DNA of 64,000 bases from Trichomonas vaginalis G3 (Eukaryota; Parabasalia; Trichomonadida; Trichomonadidae): assembly GCF_026262505.1 (NCBI RefSeq), contig NC_067206.1:26117896-26181895 (forward strand). The letters are read 5' to 3'. Below, one piece after another: positions 19,976-30,622 of the stretch. A program made the translations under genes and the position numbers. The first letter of the stretch is position 1, and the number at the start of each line of letters is the position of its first letter. The notes below the pieces were generated by a model. That model was not told where the DNA came from. It saw nothing but the letters and a program-made list of their open reading frames with translations, and did not search any database.

Positions 19976-21615
19976 ATGACGACTAACTATTTGGTGCCAA
20001 ACACTAAACCGATTAATGGAAATGTGTTTCATTCATTCGAAAAGATAAATGAAATATTCGCAAAGAATGACGGTAGAAGATATTATAGAGAACTTGAAAG
20101 TTCATGCTATGACTCTGATGCTCCATATTTTGATGATAAACAAACTCATTTAAGAATTACAAATCCGGCTCATGATGTGAACCAATTAGGTGACACATAT
20201 ATTAAACGCAAAGTTAAAGCAACTCTAGTTTCAAATAAAGCTTTCACATGTGATGCCGCTTTTAAATGCATGCGTTTATTCGTTGGTTACAAATCATCAA
20301 ATCAAAGCTTTAAACAATTAGAAGTAGAAACCGAAAGAGGTGATGCCGGTTATCTTCAGATGGATTGCGCCCGTGAATCTTTCGCATTTGCAACATATAA
20401 ACCAAAATCAGAAAGGAAAGTTAAAAAGTTTGTTCATTCGTTATATAATAATGTTCAAAAATATGATAACTCAGTATGTGGTAAATATATTGACCCTTCA
20501 GAAGTTTTCAAGAAAGCAAATGAAGAAGTTGATATCACTTTTGATATGATTATTCCGGTAAATGATTTGTTAGCATTTCAGGCGTTCGATGATTATCCTA
20601 AATCATTTGGTGATATCATTCTTAAATATTATGTTTTCAGGGATACTTTAGTATTTTGTCAGGTTGACCCGTTAAGAGTTGCTGATTTACAAAATTACGT
20701 TTATGAAAAGATAACTGATGAAAATTATGAAAAGATTATGAATCATGTTTATAAATATGATCGCAAATTCCAACAAATCGGACTTCCTGCCAAATTAATT
20801 ACAAGCTTAGCCGCTACATCTGCTGACGCAAAGTTGATGACGTTATTATTTCATGCACAAAGATGGAAGTTTTAGAGGATAAATGCATTACACCAGGATA
20901 CGGTTTAATTGAAGAATCAGTTAAAGCAATACCACGTTTATTCAGTAAGGAAGATCCATTCATGATTCCAGCTCAACATATTGACGTTCGTTCACTAAAT
21001 GGAGGTTGCATCACTCCTGAAGGTATTAGCTCAGATTTCTCATACGCTCTTCATAATGTTACAGATGTTGTGTTAACATTTCCGAAGAATGCAATGCAAA
21101 GAACGGTTTTAGAAAATCCAATGCTTCGAGGTCTTCAGGTCACTATAGATTCCAGAAACTTCCCCGATCAAGCGATGACCACAGTGGGTGACATATTCTT
21201 TACACGTATGCTTCAAGCTTCTGATTTAGATGGAGTGAATGAATGCACAGAAGAATACGAGGACTCATTAACTAGACCACTGAATGCAGATGATGGCACG
21301 CCATTAGCTAGAACATGGAAAGACCAAACTTCATTCTTATGCACTATTCCAGTTCAACGTGATGGAGCGGGTATATTCTTTGATGGATTAGAAACTTTCA
21401 ACTCACAAGTTACAGTACAAGTGAAAGCTTATCCAATCATTCAGGGTGTAAATGACACTTACTGTTCAAAGGTGACAAATCCTCCTCAGGTTTGGTTTAC
21501 TAGGACTACATATTGGACATGGACACCGGACGAAGGTTTGAAATATCATCCAACAGGTACACCACCACAGTATAGAAGTTCATATGATGAAATATTGATG
21601 AATAGAAATGTTTAA
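19976..21615 (+). pseudogene. Major capsid protein, double jelly-roll type, broken
   Basis: This is the largest structural gene of the block, about 545 residues in all. It is rich in beta-type segments and aromatic turns (for example PNTKPINGNVFHSFEKINEIF near the start and VWFTRTTYWTWTPDEG near the end). It sits directly upstream of the packaging ATPase, the usual Polinton order. Element A has a gene of similar size and place (45688-47288). Assignment rests on position, length and composition, since double jelly-roll proteins diverge beyond motif recognition. About one break. Confidence 0.6.
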
Positions 21616-21639
21616 AATTATAAATTTATTTTTGATTAA

Positions 21640-22466
21640 ATGGATTTAAATTCATCCACCCCTTATGAAGAATTAGCGGGAGTATATAATACATACGTAG
21701 ATGATATGATTAATGAAGCATTGAGTGATAATAGAAATGCTCTATCTAAGGAAAAATTAATGAAAATTCCATATTCTGAATGTTACTTAAATTCAATCAC
21801 TGCAGCAATTGGTAAACAAAATAAAGGTAAAACATTAACGATATTAAAACAAATTATCATTATTGCTAACACTTCCCCCATTCACATGTGTTAATTTATA
21901 TCAACCGTTCAGGTTCACCTTCAGATGATACATTTGAATCTTTAAAGCATTTAATCAAAATTCCAATTATTTATTTATCACAAGAAGAAGCAGAAGATTA
22001 TTTAAAAAACTTTTTAATGTATAAAGAATTATATAATACAATCAAGAAGCAAGGATTAGAGGATAAAATTATTGATAAACAACGGGATGAATTATTTGAA
22101 ACACTTTCTATTTCAAATTTTGATAGAGAATTTTTGCATTCACTCATTTTTCTAGATGATGCAGTGAAATCAAAACTAATAACAAATGAGAAATCATATT
22201 TTAATCAGTTATTAACTCAATGTCGACACATTCAGTGTTCATTCTTTATGGCTGTTCAATACTTCAAAGCATTAAGCACAAACATTAAATCAAATCTATC
22301 AACACTTTTCATTTTCAGTGGGTTTAGTCGTCAACAGTTGAACGTTATGCTTTATCAAGTGAATTTACCAATGAGCATTAATGAACTTTACACACAATAT
22401 CAGCAATTAGGTGAACATGGAAAAATAATAGTTGATTTAAATAAAGGAAGTGTTAAATTTGATTAA
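21640..22466 (+). pseudogene. FtsK/HerA-type packaging ATPase, broken
   Basis: This is a P-loop ATPase of the A32-like packaging group that pumps DNA into capsids. Walker A reads AAIGKQNKGKTLT and Walker B is LIFLDDA. A downstream CRHIQCSFFMAVQYFKALS segment fits the arginine/sensor region of this family, and the length is about 275 residues. It follows the capsid gene by 24 bp. The counterpart in element A is at 51213-52083. About one break. Confidence 0.75.
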
Positions 22467-22506
22467 CTTTTTATAATTAATTTTTATTTTTTATTTATAA
22501 TTAAAC

Positions 22507-23406
22507 ATGACAGAAATGGTAAATCTTCTACAGGTTCCATTAAAACAAGGGACAAACAAAAAGGGTGCATATAATAGAACTATGAAAGTTCCTGATGGAA
22601 TGAAAGAATTAGTTCATATTGTTGCTGGTCTTCAAAAAGATGTTAAACAAATGAGAAACGTTTTAACATTACCAGAAGCTCAAGCATATGCCAAACGTCA
22701 TGGTCCAAATTGGGAAGCACACGAAGCAGACATTACGGGTCCAAATGGAAAACCTGATGGTATAAATGAAGTTTTCGTTACTGATGGTCAAGGTAATATT
22801 AAAGTCATAAATGGTTATAAATTAACTATATCTGATTATCCTAAACGTAAAGCATATAATGAACGTTATCCTATGCAATTTGATGAAAATGGAAAAGCTG
22901 TTAAACAATACATTGGAGAAGGTGAAAATGGTCCAATTAATTCATACCGTCATAATCCATATTCTTATTTCAATGAAGAATTAAATGCTATTGAAGAGGG
23001 ACCGGATGGATTACCACGATATTCTAACCAGTTTGATGGTCAATATGCAAATATTAGACCTGAAATTTCAGCTAAGAAATTCTTTAAAGTTGCTTTATTC
23101 GATCCAGTTTTCGCAAATGTTAAAGATGAACTTAAACAGCAATTCCAACCAATTATAGTAGCAAGAATTGCATCAGGTGCTTTATCTCAAGCATTCAAAG
23201 ATTTAATTAAGAAACCATTATATCAGCAACGTGGTTTAACTTATGATTTAGTTAAGGAATCAGATAAAAGAAAATTTGAGAAATCAGATGATTATAAGAA
23301 TGCAATTAATGAATATATTCGGTCTATTAATTTCGATGAAACAGCTAAAAATCAACTTCATGAACAAATACAGGGAATAATAGATTCAAAAGTTCCAGCA
23401 AAATAA
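22507..23406 (+). CDS. Conserved-looking Polinton protein of unknown function
   Basis: This 299-residue protein is in the capsid block, 40 bp after the ATPase. The N-terminus is basic. Residues 75-105 carry a loop [20 protein letters not shown] that resembles a beta-hairpin or calcium-loop-like turn. Residues 185-260 are helical ([21 protein letters not shown]). There is a faint resemblance in the last part to the C-terminal third of the long protein at 42281-45655 of element A (aromatic-F-x-x-V...SGAL..x-x-KD pattern). I suspect a structural or scaffold role, on context only. The frame looks complete. Confidence 0.6.
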   Translation: MTEMVNLLQVPLKQGTNKKGAYNRTMKVPDGMKELVHIVAGLQKDVKQMRNVLTLPEAQAYAKRHGPNWEAHEADITGPNGKPDGINEVFVTDGQGNIKVINGYKLTISDYPKRKAYNERYPMQFDENGKAVKQYIGEGENGPINSYRHNPYSYFNEELNAIEEGPDGLPRYSNQFDGQYANIRPEISAKKFFKVALFDPVFANVKDELKQQFQPIIVARIASGALSQAFKDLIKKPLYQQRGLTYDLVKESDKRKFEKSDDYKNAINEYIRSINFDETAKNQLHEQIQGIIDSKVPAK

Positions 23407-23439
23407 AAGTTTAAATATATTTTTTTTATTCGAATATAA

Positions 23440-24107
23440 ATGAGAAGACGTTTCACTAGTCAAAAGAACACTAACGCAAAAGCAGAGATTACGGTTGGTT
23501 ATAACGTAAATGATGATAAATCACGAATTATTCAAAATGTTAAAGTTAATGTTAGCCCTGAATTAACAAGGTCAGCAACTCAACCAAATTTATTAACTCG
23601 TGACTTACCGAAAAAGGAGGAGGAGCAAAATAAAGAAGATGGAGACCCAATCATTTTATCTGAACCCGGTAAAGAACCTGTTGAAATTCCCACTTATCCA
23701 ACATACCCCCACCTCTTTCATCAAACATCGAGAACCCATATAAAATAGACATTAATTCTGAATTAATGAAAATTTACCGTGATATAATAATTAATAATTA
23801 TGATTCAATAATAAATTTAATTGACCAATCCGGTTTAATTATTTTACCTTATGAATCATTAATTCACATTATCGCCATTCTTTGTGATGTTCAAGATTCA
23901 GACGTTAAGATTCAATTTTTCATAGATGATGAGGTTTCATGCTGCGGAACAGTTGCAAAAATAAATCCTATAAAGGATATTAGCACAATTAAGATATCAA
24001 AGAACGGAACAACAACTGAACTTCATTTAACATATAATGATATTTATAATAAAATAGTTGATGAATATAAAATATCACTTGAAAAATTCTTTGTTAAGGC
24101 TATTTAA
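23440..24107 (+). pseudogene. SCCG-motif Polinton protein, broken
   Basis: The first part is polar and disordered, ending in EIPTYPTYP. The second part has a compact domain with the motif EVSCCGTVAKIN and a C-terminus ending in a hydrophobic helix. It aligns along its length with the intact protein at 47620-48201 of element A, which has PTYPEVSRDL and DISCCGVSYN at matching places. That marks a conserved Polinton gene family in this host. Function unknown. About one break. Confidence 0.65.
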
Positions 24108-24583
24108 TATTCAAGCATTAACATTATCGAATAATAATCCTTTGAATCATAATCAATAATAATTGACCTTTCACCAGTTTCTATCGTTTGTTTTATTTCT
24201 TTTTGTTCCCCACTATCTGGATCGGTCATTGTAATTGTTTTTGTTATAGTATCAGCTTTATCTTTAACTTCAATCTTTTTTCCATCGGGATATTTAAACC
24301 AAAATTCCAAAAATTCGATATTGTCAATCTGTTCATATTTTAATCTATCAATTACATTTTTAATACCATCTGAAAATCTTATGAAATGGTCATTATATGG
24401 GTTTGATTGAACTAAATTTGAATGAAGTGAAATATAACCTGTTGATGAATATGACATTGACTCATATTTTCTGAAAACACTAAAATTTATAACATGAATG
24501 AATTTCTTATTCGTTGAATTTATGAATTCTTGAGGTAATCTTATTCTAGTTTTATTTATCACTGGAAAATAACGCTTTACCAT
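24104..24583 (-). CDS. Unrecognised element B protein, minus strand
   Basis: I chose the ATG at 24583 (MVKRYFPV), giving 159 residues; the longer reading needs a TTG start. Its stop overlaps the end of the preceding plus-strand gene by 4 bp. The sequence alternates beta-like strands with polar turns (KFIHVINFSVFRKYESM, TGYISLHSNL) and ends in a charged hairpin and IIIDYDSKDYYSIMLMLEY. It lies between two structural-type genes, so a minor structural protein is possible, but no family is recognised. Confidence 0.5.
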   Translation of the reverse strand: MVKRYFPVINKTRIRLPQEFINSTNKKFIHVINFSVFRKYESMSYSSTGYISLHSNLVQSNPYNDHFIRFSDGIKNVIDRLKYEQIDNIEFLEFWFKYPDGKKIEVKDKADTITKTITMTDPDSGEQKEIKQTIETGERSIIIDYDSKDYYSIMLMLEY

Positions 24584-24602
24584 ATTTTTAATCGTAATAA
24601 AA

Positions 24603-25311
24603 ATGTCAATTATCAATATTATTTCGAATAATAGTTGAATTAAATTTAACAGTTAGCGGAATTTATAATGTTACTCTCGTTTCTGTGAGTGGTAAATTTA
24701 ATCCCATTCTTTTAGACCCTTCAGATTATATATCATTTATTAAAGATGACCTTGAAAAAACGTATGATATGTATATAAATAATGTGATAGCGAAATGGGA
24801 TATTAACATGATTTTAAGTTATTTAAATGAATCATTTATCGTATGGTATGAAGAAAATTTTAAATCAAAACCTGATAAACTTTTTGAACTTGATGAAATA
24901 AATAACCTTATTAAATTTCCGCTGAAAATTAAATTTTGTACTCCTCATCTTCGTTCATTGTTGGGGATATTAAATTTTGAAAAAGATGTTGGGGATGTTT
25001 TGTATTCTGACACTGGTTCCAATTTCATTTTAATCAAATGTGATAAAGTTAATACCCCAATGAGATTTTCACATCAAACATTAGACCCTAACTCTTACCC
25101 ATCAATACAAAACATTTTCTCCATCAACTTAAACACATTTTCTTTATCATATCCGTTTCAATTATCCGGGAATTCATTTATTCTTCATTCAAAAGATTTA
25201 TCAAATATTAAATTTAGAATAACTGACCTATTTGATTGTGATTTAGAATTCATGAATGAAATATTATGGCAATTTCAAATAGAAAAAATAGCTGATGAGA
25301 TAACAGATTAA
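24603..25311 (+). pseudogene. Minor capsid (penton-like) candidate, broken
   Basis: A roughly 230-residue product contains LRSLLGILNFEKDVGD and SYPFQLSGNSFILHSKDLS. Its C-terminal pattern is IKFRITDLFDCDLEFMNEILWQFQIEK. This strand, D-x-x-x, leucine, then hydrophobic strand ending is the type seen at the C-terminus of Polinton penton-like jelly-roll proteins. Candidates in element A with the same ending are at 48206-49002 and 62377-63225. The N-terminus is unclear; about one break. Confidence 0.5.
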
Positions 25312-25335
25312 ATATTTATTTTTAAATCATAATAA

Positions 25336-26389
25336 ATGATTAAACAACAGCAACTTAAGGCACAAAGAGCCCAGGTCCTTCAGACCATTACATACGCCAT
25401 ATATGCATATAGTTCAAAGACGGCAGAACAAACGCAAAGGTTGAAATATGGAGATTTGGAGATAGTATTGAAAAATGACCATTTCGAATTCGTTTGCAAA
25501 GGTGGTGCAGTGATATCAAATATAAAAGAAATTTTATTTATGAATTCAAAAATTAAAGGAATAACGGATGATATAACATCAATTCCACCAGAAGAACAGA
25601 GATATTACGCATTAAATGCATTTCCTAAAGTTTTGAAGATTGGAAGATTTAATTTAAATGAGGAATTCATAGAAGGTTTCCTAAACGACATAATGAAGAA
25701 GGCAGATAAGGAATATGTGGATAGTGAGTTAAATAAGAAGGCAAATTTGGTTTATGTTGATGAAAAAGATAATGAAATTAAAGAAAAGGTTGAATGGTAT
25801 CATGAATGGACATTTGAGACTTTTAAAGTTAAAGCTGATACAGAATGGGTTTCAGGATGTTTAGACCTTAAAGCAGATAAAACTTATGTTGATGAAAATT
25901 ATGCAAAGAAGTCGGAAGTAAATGATGTGATTACAAGCATGAAAAATGAAATACTTCAAACATTATATCCTGTTGGTTCTATTTATACGTCAATGAACTC
26001 AACAAATCCGCAAGTTTTTAGGTTTTGGTATGTGGAAGCAGATTGTAGATAAATTCTTATACTGTGCTAGATATTCAAAGCAAACAGGAGGTTCGAAGAA
26101 AATTAAAGAAGCAAACCTTCCACCGCACACTCATACAGGAACTACAAACACAACAGGTAATCATTCACATTCAATAACAAAAAGAGGTTATACAAATCTT
26201 GCAGCGGGTTCGAATAGACAGGGAATGAATAGATCTGATATTTCAACTGACCCAGTAGATTCAAGCACAGGTATTTTCTGTGGAACCGCAGGAAATCATT
26301 CACACACTTTCACAACAAATCCAACAGGCTCGGGTAAAGATTACATGCCACCATTTGTGACTGTATTCGCATGGTACCGTGTTCATTGA
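25336..26389 (+). pseudogene. Phage-tail-collar-like fibre protein, broken
   Basis: The N-terminal part begins MIKQQQLKAQRAQVLQTI and leads into a repetitive stalk with KADKEYVDSELNKKANLVYVDEK-type heptads (KADKTYVDE recurs). The C-terminal head is TLYPVGSIYTSMNSTNP, then LPPHTHTGTTNTTGNHSHSI, then DYMPPFVTVFAWYRVH. The YPVGSIY, HTHxG...HSH and PPxxxxxWYR signatures are those of phage tail-collar and tail-fibre heads, where the histidines bind metal. It lies at the end of the capsid block, consistent with a receptor-binding fibre. The element A homologue is at 60492-62358. About one break. Confidence 0.75.
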
Positions 26390-26541
26390 ATGTGCTTGAG
26401 CCCAGACCTTTGGGTCAAGGCTTACCGAATGAACTAAATATATTTTATGTCTGTAATTAATTAGGTAATGAAGTAATGGATGAACTGCAGAAATATATTT
26501 TTTCGTTAAGTGACTCAAAGAGTCCGGAGACAAAGTCTCAT

Positions 26542-26720
26542 GTTTTCAGGTTATTCAATAATTAATTATTTTTGAAGAACTGAAGGTGCTACCATGTTAC
26601 CATGTGCTACCAGGTTAATTAACTTCTCTGAAAAAATGAGACAACATGACATTTTGACAACAACACAGGAAATTTGATGCAGCCCAAAAATAACGTTAGT
26701 TTTAAAATTATTTTTATTTT
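26542..26720 (+). repeat. Palindromic cassette repeat R1, upstream of KilA-N gene
   Basis: First of four related copies (R1 26542-26720, R2 27520-27710, R3 30044-30150 inverted, R4 30162-30257 inverted). The core contains nested dyads of the type GGTGCTACCATGTTACCATG, then CTTCTCTGAAAAAATGAGAC and a CAACATGACATTTTGACAAC block. It ends in the AT-rich leader just before the gene start. The 26390-26541 stretch before it holds no gene. Confidence 0.75.
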
Positions 26721-26744
26721 TTTATTTTGTATGTAAGAACAGAA

Positions 26745-27404
26745 ATGTCAGTCGAAGCAAAAACATTCACGAACAAATCTAATGGCGAAACATTCACAAA
26801 AGGCACTTATAACGGTATTGAAGTCTTACGTAGAGACAAGGATGGTTACATTAATGCAACAAATATGTGTCAGCAGTTTAGGAAAGACTTTAGAAAGTTG
26901 TTGGAAAATAAGTCCTGGGAAGAGTATTATAAGGCATTTTGTGAAGAATATAGCAACCGCCGGAATTCAGACGGTTGCTTTTTATACAAAATTCATGCAG
27001 GAATTCCTGATGAAATCAAACAAGTTAGAGGAACGTATGTAGACCCAAGACTTATAAACTATATAGCAATGTGGGCTTCTCCAAAATATTGCATAGCAGT
27101 TGGAAAAATTATGGACTCCATAGACAAGAAAGTTCATGAGAAATTAGATGAAGAAGAACTTGAAGATACAGTAGAGAATGCTAAACCTTTGTTCGAACAA
27201 GAAGTTAGAAAAATGCGCGAAAAACAATTAGAACATGAACGTGAGTTATGTTATGGTTATAGAGATTCTCCATTCGAACTAGACCAATGGGAACAAGAAA
27301 ATTTAAAGAGAGAATTTAGAGAATATGAACTCGCTAAGATAGCATTAGAAGCTGCAGAAAAGAAGTTAAAAGCTTGGGGGTCGTTTTGTACAAAAATATT
27401 GTGA
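26745..27404 (+). CDS. KilA-N domain DNA-binding protein
   Basis: I start at the ATG at 26745 (MSVEAKTF), since the six codons upstream lack an ATG; this gives 219 residues. Residues about 20-126 match the KilA-N fold: TYNGIEVLRRDKDGYINATNM, a helical middle around FRKDFRKLLENKSWEEYY, and VRGTYVDPRLINYIAMWASPKY. The C-terminus is a long charged coiled coil (about 130-215). KilA-N proteins are DNA-binding factors of large DNA viruses and phages. Here the gene lies between cassette repeats and before the primase-helicase, suggesting a regulator of replication or early expression. Confidence 0.85.
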   Translation: MSVEAKTFTNKSNGETFTKGTYNGIEVLRRDKDGYINATNMCQQFRKDFRKLLENKSWEEYYKAFCEEYSNRRNSDGCFLYKIHAGIPDEIKQVRGTYVDPRLINYIAMWASPKYCIAVGKIMDSIDKKVHEKLDEEELEDTVENAKPLFEQEVRKMREKQLEHERELCYGYRDSPFELDQWEQENLKREFREYELAKIALEAAEKKLKAWGSFCTKIL

Positions 27405-27454
27405 GTAAATGAACCATTTATTTTTGTCATAAACGACCAAAAATATATTTTATC

Positions 27455-27526
27455 GTTAATGTTTACGTTAATGTTTACGTTAATGTTTACGTTAATGTTT
27501 ACGTTAATGTTTACGTTAATGTTTTC
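27455..27526 (+). repeat. Six tandem copies of GTTAATGTTTAC
   Basis: A 12-bp unit is repeated six times head to tail, the last copy ending TTTC. It lies just after the KilA-N gene and immediately before cassette R2. There are no spacers, so it is a simple iteron-like array. Confidence 0.9.
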
Positions 27527-27710
27527 GGGTTATTCAATAATTAATTATTTTTGAAGAACTGAGGGTGTCACTATGTCACCATGTCACTCGGTTATTTAAC
27601 TTCTCTGAAAAAATGAGACAACATGACATTTTGACAACAGTCCTGGAAATATGATGCAGCCCAAAAATAAAGTTAGTTTTAAAATTATTTTTATTTTTTT
27701 ATTCCTATAT
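27520..27710 (+). repeat. Palindromic cassette repeat R2, upstream of primase-helicase
   Basis: Second direct copy of the R1 cassette. It has the same leader (GGGTTATTCAATAATTAATT) and the same CTTCTCTGAAAAAATGAGAC block. The dyad core differs (GTCACTATGTCACCATGTCAC instead of the GGTGCTACC form), so the spacing of the half-sites is kept while their sequence changes. Confidence 0.75.
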
Positions 27711-27774
27711 AAATGACAGCAACTTTATCATTTCTGATGAAAAAGTTATTGATTCATTAGCTGAGGAATTAGTT

Positions 27775-30009
27775 GTGGCAGAAACTAAAACCCTCAACGA
27801 AAGAATTGGTGAAAACAAGATTGATTTACATAACTACCTCAAACACGATGGAGGAAGAGGAAGGAAAACTGGTATGGCTTTATTAGTAAATAAAATTTCA
27901 AATTTAACGATTATAGATGTTGATATCAATAAATCGTACAATGATGAACTTAAAGAAACAGTTAGAAAAGACATTTTATCAAAACTTTCGGATAAAGATG
28001 TTATCGTTAAAACCGCTTCAGGAGGTCTTCACATTTATTGCAACACTAATTTCTTCTATGCAGTTTCGAACAGAATGATTAAATGTTATTCCTGCAATGA
28101 TTATGATATTGACATAATGACTTCTATGGATGATTCAAAGCGTTCATTAGTGGTTATGGCTGATTCAAGAGTTCGAAAGAATGCAACAGAACCAATCAAA
28201 ACATACTCATTCATTCGTGGAAGTTATGACTCGACCATAACCAGAACAGTGAATGATATATTAAATGATTTGAATATTAAGGTAAGAGTTGAACAGAAGA
28301 ACGAAGAAATAAAGACTATCGTGAATGAAAACAAAGATGTAAACATTGACGATAAACTTGCCCAGAGCATAGTTGATGGCATCAGTGATTTTGAAGTACA
28401 TAATGACGGTGGAAACATGAATTTAGAAAAAGAAGTTACATTATTCACACTGTTTCAAGCAATTAATTCGTTACCTAATCATTTAATTAATGAAGCATAC
28501 GATAACGTTTATAACTTCTGCAATTTAACTGAAAATGCAAAAAGTAATTTTGAAAAAGCACGTAGTAGATATGCACATTTAATGACTTCTCCATTTGTTT
28601 TGGTGAAGATTCTAAAACTTTATCAAAAGGAATATTATGATGAATATGTTTTACCTTTATTACGTAAGCCAAAAATAACATTTGATATCAAACTTGATGA
28701 CTCGTTTTTGATAACAGATATTAGACGCAAGGCTGAAAATCATCAGTATAAAAACAGTTCTGAAGTAATTGAGGATTTATCACGTGTAATCCGTTTTGTA
28801 GATTGTGGAAATAAATATTTCATTCAAAAGGACTATAATATCCACGACAAAATGAATCAAATATCATTCGTTCTTCAATCAAACATGAAAGAGTCACTTA
28901 AAATGATTAAATTATTTAAAGAAGAAGGTAAAACAATAACAGCATGGGACGTACTACTAAATCAATTGTCTTCATTAACTGTTAAGGGTGTTTGCTTTAA
29001 ATCTGATTCTCCAGATGTTTTCTCAACGTTTCAAGGTTATAAATACAACGTTCTCGAAAAGCCTGATTACTCAAAAATTGAGATGTTTATGAATTTCATT
29101 AAAGAAGCCATTTGTGATAATAACGATGAAGTGTATAAATACCTTCTCGGCTGGATTGCATCAATGATTCAACATCCTGGAATCAAGAATGAAACAGCAA
29201 TTATTTTGAAAGGACTTCAGGGAACAGGTAAAAACAGATTTACAGACATTATTTCTGAACTCCTCGCTGGTTATTCATGTAAAAACATTACTGAAATAAG
29301 TGAGCTAACGGGTAATTTCAATTCGGTTGTTGAGAATAAAATGTTTCTTGTACTTAATGAACTCAAGAATGTAGGTGAAGATAGACTCGCAAACTTCAAC
29401 GCTTTGAAATCAATTATTACAGATAATGCGATTAGAATTAATGAAAAGAATCAACCCAGAAGGACAGCACAGAACGTTGCAAACTTCATTTTGGTAACTA
29501 ATAACGTTTACCCTGTCAAAATTGAAGTTGGAGACAGAAGATACGTAGTTTTAAGGGTTAATGGTAAATTTAAGGGTCAATTTGATTACTTCAAGAATTT
29601 AATGGATTCATGCACAAAGGAATTTTATGATAACCTTTTAACATATTTTATGCAATATGACCTTTCATCATTTAATGTACGAATCATACCGATGACTGAA
29701 GCCAAACAAGATTTAATTGAATTATCAACAAATCCTTTAGATGTATGGATAAATACACATTATGATGAATTGTGTGCAGGTATGACGTGTAAAAATGCTC
29801 TATTCTGCAAACCATCAGACATGAAAGACAAGAATTTTCAAATGAGCATTAAGGATAAATGTGATAGGAAACATAGAAGAATAGATGGTAAACAAACATG
29901 GTGTTATGTTTTGAAAGAAGAAATGAAAGGATTATATAAACAGGTTGAACCAAACGATAATGAGGATTCATTTACTGACGATGAAATACCTGTAAATGAA
30001 GCTTTATAA
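27775..30009 (+). CDS. Primase-helicase (AEP primase plus D5/SF3 helicase)
   Basis: About 744 residues. The N-terminal domain has archaeo-eukaryotic primase features: TIIDVDINK near residues 45-53 (metal-binding acidic pair) and TASGGLHIYC near 80-89. A cysteine-containing stretch follows. The C-terminal third is a superfamily 3 helicase with Walker A GLQGTGKN (about 480), Walker B MFLVLNEL (about 522) and motif C NFILVTNN (about 570), then DRRYVVLRV. Such D5-like enzymes prime and unwind DNA in large DNA viruses. The start is uncertain, as no ATG precedes this frame closely. The element A counterpart (49032-50261) lacks the primase part. Confidence 0.85.
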   Translation: MAETKTLNERIGENKIDLHNYLKHDGGRGRKTGMALLVNKISNLTIIDVDINKSYNDELKETVRKDILSKLSDKDVIVKTASGGLHIYCNTNFFYAVSNRMIKCYSCNDYDIDIMTSMDDSKRSLVVMADSRVRKNATEPIKTYSFIRGSYDSTITRTVNDILNDLNIKVRVEQKNEEIKTIVNENKDVNIDDKLAQSIVDGISDFEVHNDGGNMNLEKEVTLFTLFQAINSLPNHLINEAYDNVYNFCNLTENAKSNFEKARSRYAHLMTSPFVLVKILKLYQKEYYDEYVLPLLRKPKITFDIKLDDSFLITDIRRKAENHQYKNSSEVIEDLSRVIRFVDCGNKYFIQKDYNIHDKMNQISFVLQSNMKESLKMIKLFKEEGKTITAWDVLLNQLSSLTVKGVCFKSDSPDVFSTFQGYKYNVLEKPDYSKIEMFMNFIKEAICDNNDEVYKYLLGWIASMIQHPGIKNETAIILKGLQGTGKNRFTDIISELLAGYSCKNITEISELTGNFNSVVENKMFLVLNELKNVGEDRLANFNALKSIITDNAIRINEKNQPRRTAQNVANFILVTNNVYPVKIEVGDRRYVVLRVNGKFKGQFDYFKNLMDSCTKEFYDNLLTYFMQYDLSSFNVRIIPMTEAKQDLIELSTNPLDVWINTHYDELCAGMTCKNALFCKPSDMKDKNFQMSIKDKCDRKHRRIDGKQTWCYVLKEEMKGLYKQVEPNDNEDSFTDDEIPVNEAL

Positions 30010-30043
30010 AGTATGATTGGAATTTATTTTTGCATTAATCCTG

Positions 30044-30257
30044 CTGTGTTGTCTAAATGTCATGTTGTCACACTTTTTAAAAGAAGTTAATTAACCTGGT
30101 AGCACATGGTAACATGGTAACACCTTCAGTTATTCAAAAATAATTCATAAGTGCCTTCCTCCTGTGTTGTTGTCTAAATGTCATGTTGTCTCATTTTTTC
30201 AGAGAAGTTAAATAACCTGGTAGCACATGGTAACATGGTAACACCTTCAGTTATTCG
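30044..30257 (-). repeat. Cassette repeats R3 and R4 (inverted pair)
   Basis: Two tandem copies of the cassette lie in inverted orientation to R1 and R2. Each reads GTTGTCTAAATGTCATGTTG, then a CTCATTTTTTCAGAGAAG-type block, then GGTAGCACATGGTAACATGG. They occupy the junction where the plus-strand and minus-strand halves of element B converge. No gene lies in this gap. Confidence 0.75.
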
Positions 30258-30282
30258 AGACGTTGTCGAAGAGGAATAAAAA

Positions 30283-30603
30283 TTAAATTTGGATAGAGTT
30301 TAAAAATTCATCTTTATTAAATTCATCTCTTCCAATCAATTTATTTATTCTATTAAATTCTTTTATTTTTGCTTCACTCAGTTTAAGGATTGAACGGTAA
30401 GTTTCTAATTTTTCGATTATTTCCTTCTTCTCTTTATCGTTTTCGGTTCCATTAGTTTTATGGGCATCAACCCCACCGCATTGTGGCTTCTTTTTGTAAT
30501 AGCATATTTTTGATTTAATTCTGTTTAGTTTCTTTTTATATTCATCGTCTGGACTCTGAATCTTAATTAAATCAGGACTCTTGGCTGCTTTGTTGTCACT
30601 CAT
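30283..30603 (-). CDS. Small basic protein next to the integrase
   Basis: This 106-residue, lysine-rich protein has the segment CYYKKKPQCGGVDAHK, whose C-x(n)-C-x(n)-H arrangement could hold a metal but matches no finger family I know. The C-terminal half is helical (KEIIEKLETYRSILKLSEAK). It starts 143 bp before the cassette repeats on the minus strand and follows the integrase gene by 20 bp, so it is probably co-transcribed with it. Function unknown. Confidence 0.5.
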   Translation of the reverse strand: MSDNKAAKSPDLIKIQSPDDEYKKKLNRIKSKICYYKKKPQCGGVDAHKTNGTENDKEKKEIIEKLETYRSILKLSEAKIKEFNRINKLIGRDEFNKDEFLNSIQI

Positions 30604-30622
30604 TTCTTACGAAATAAAAAAA

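Noticed and set aside
27455-27526. CRISPR-like array
   Set aside because: The 12-bp units are head to tail with no spacers, and the context is eukaryotic.
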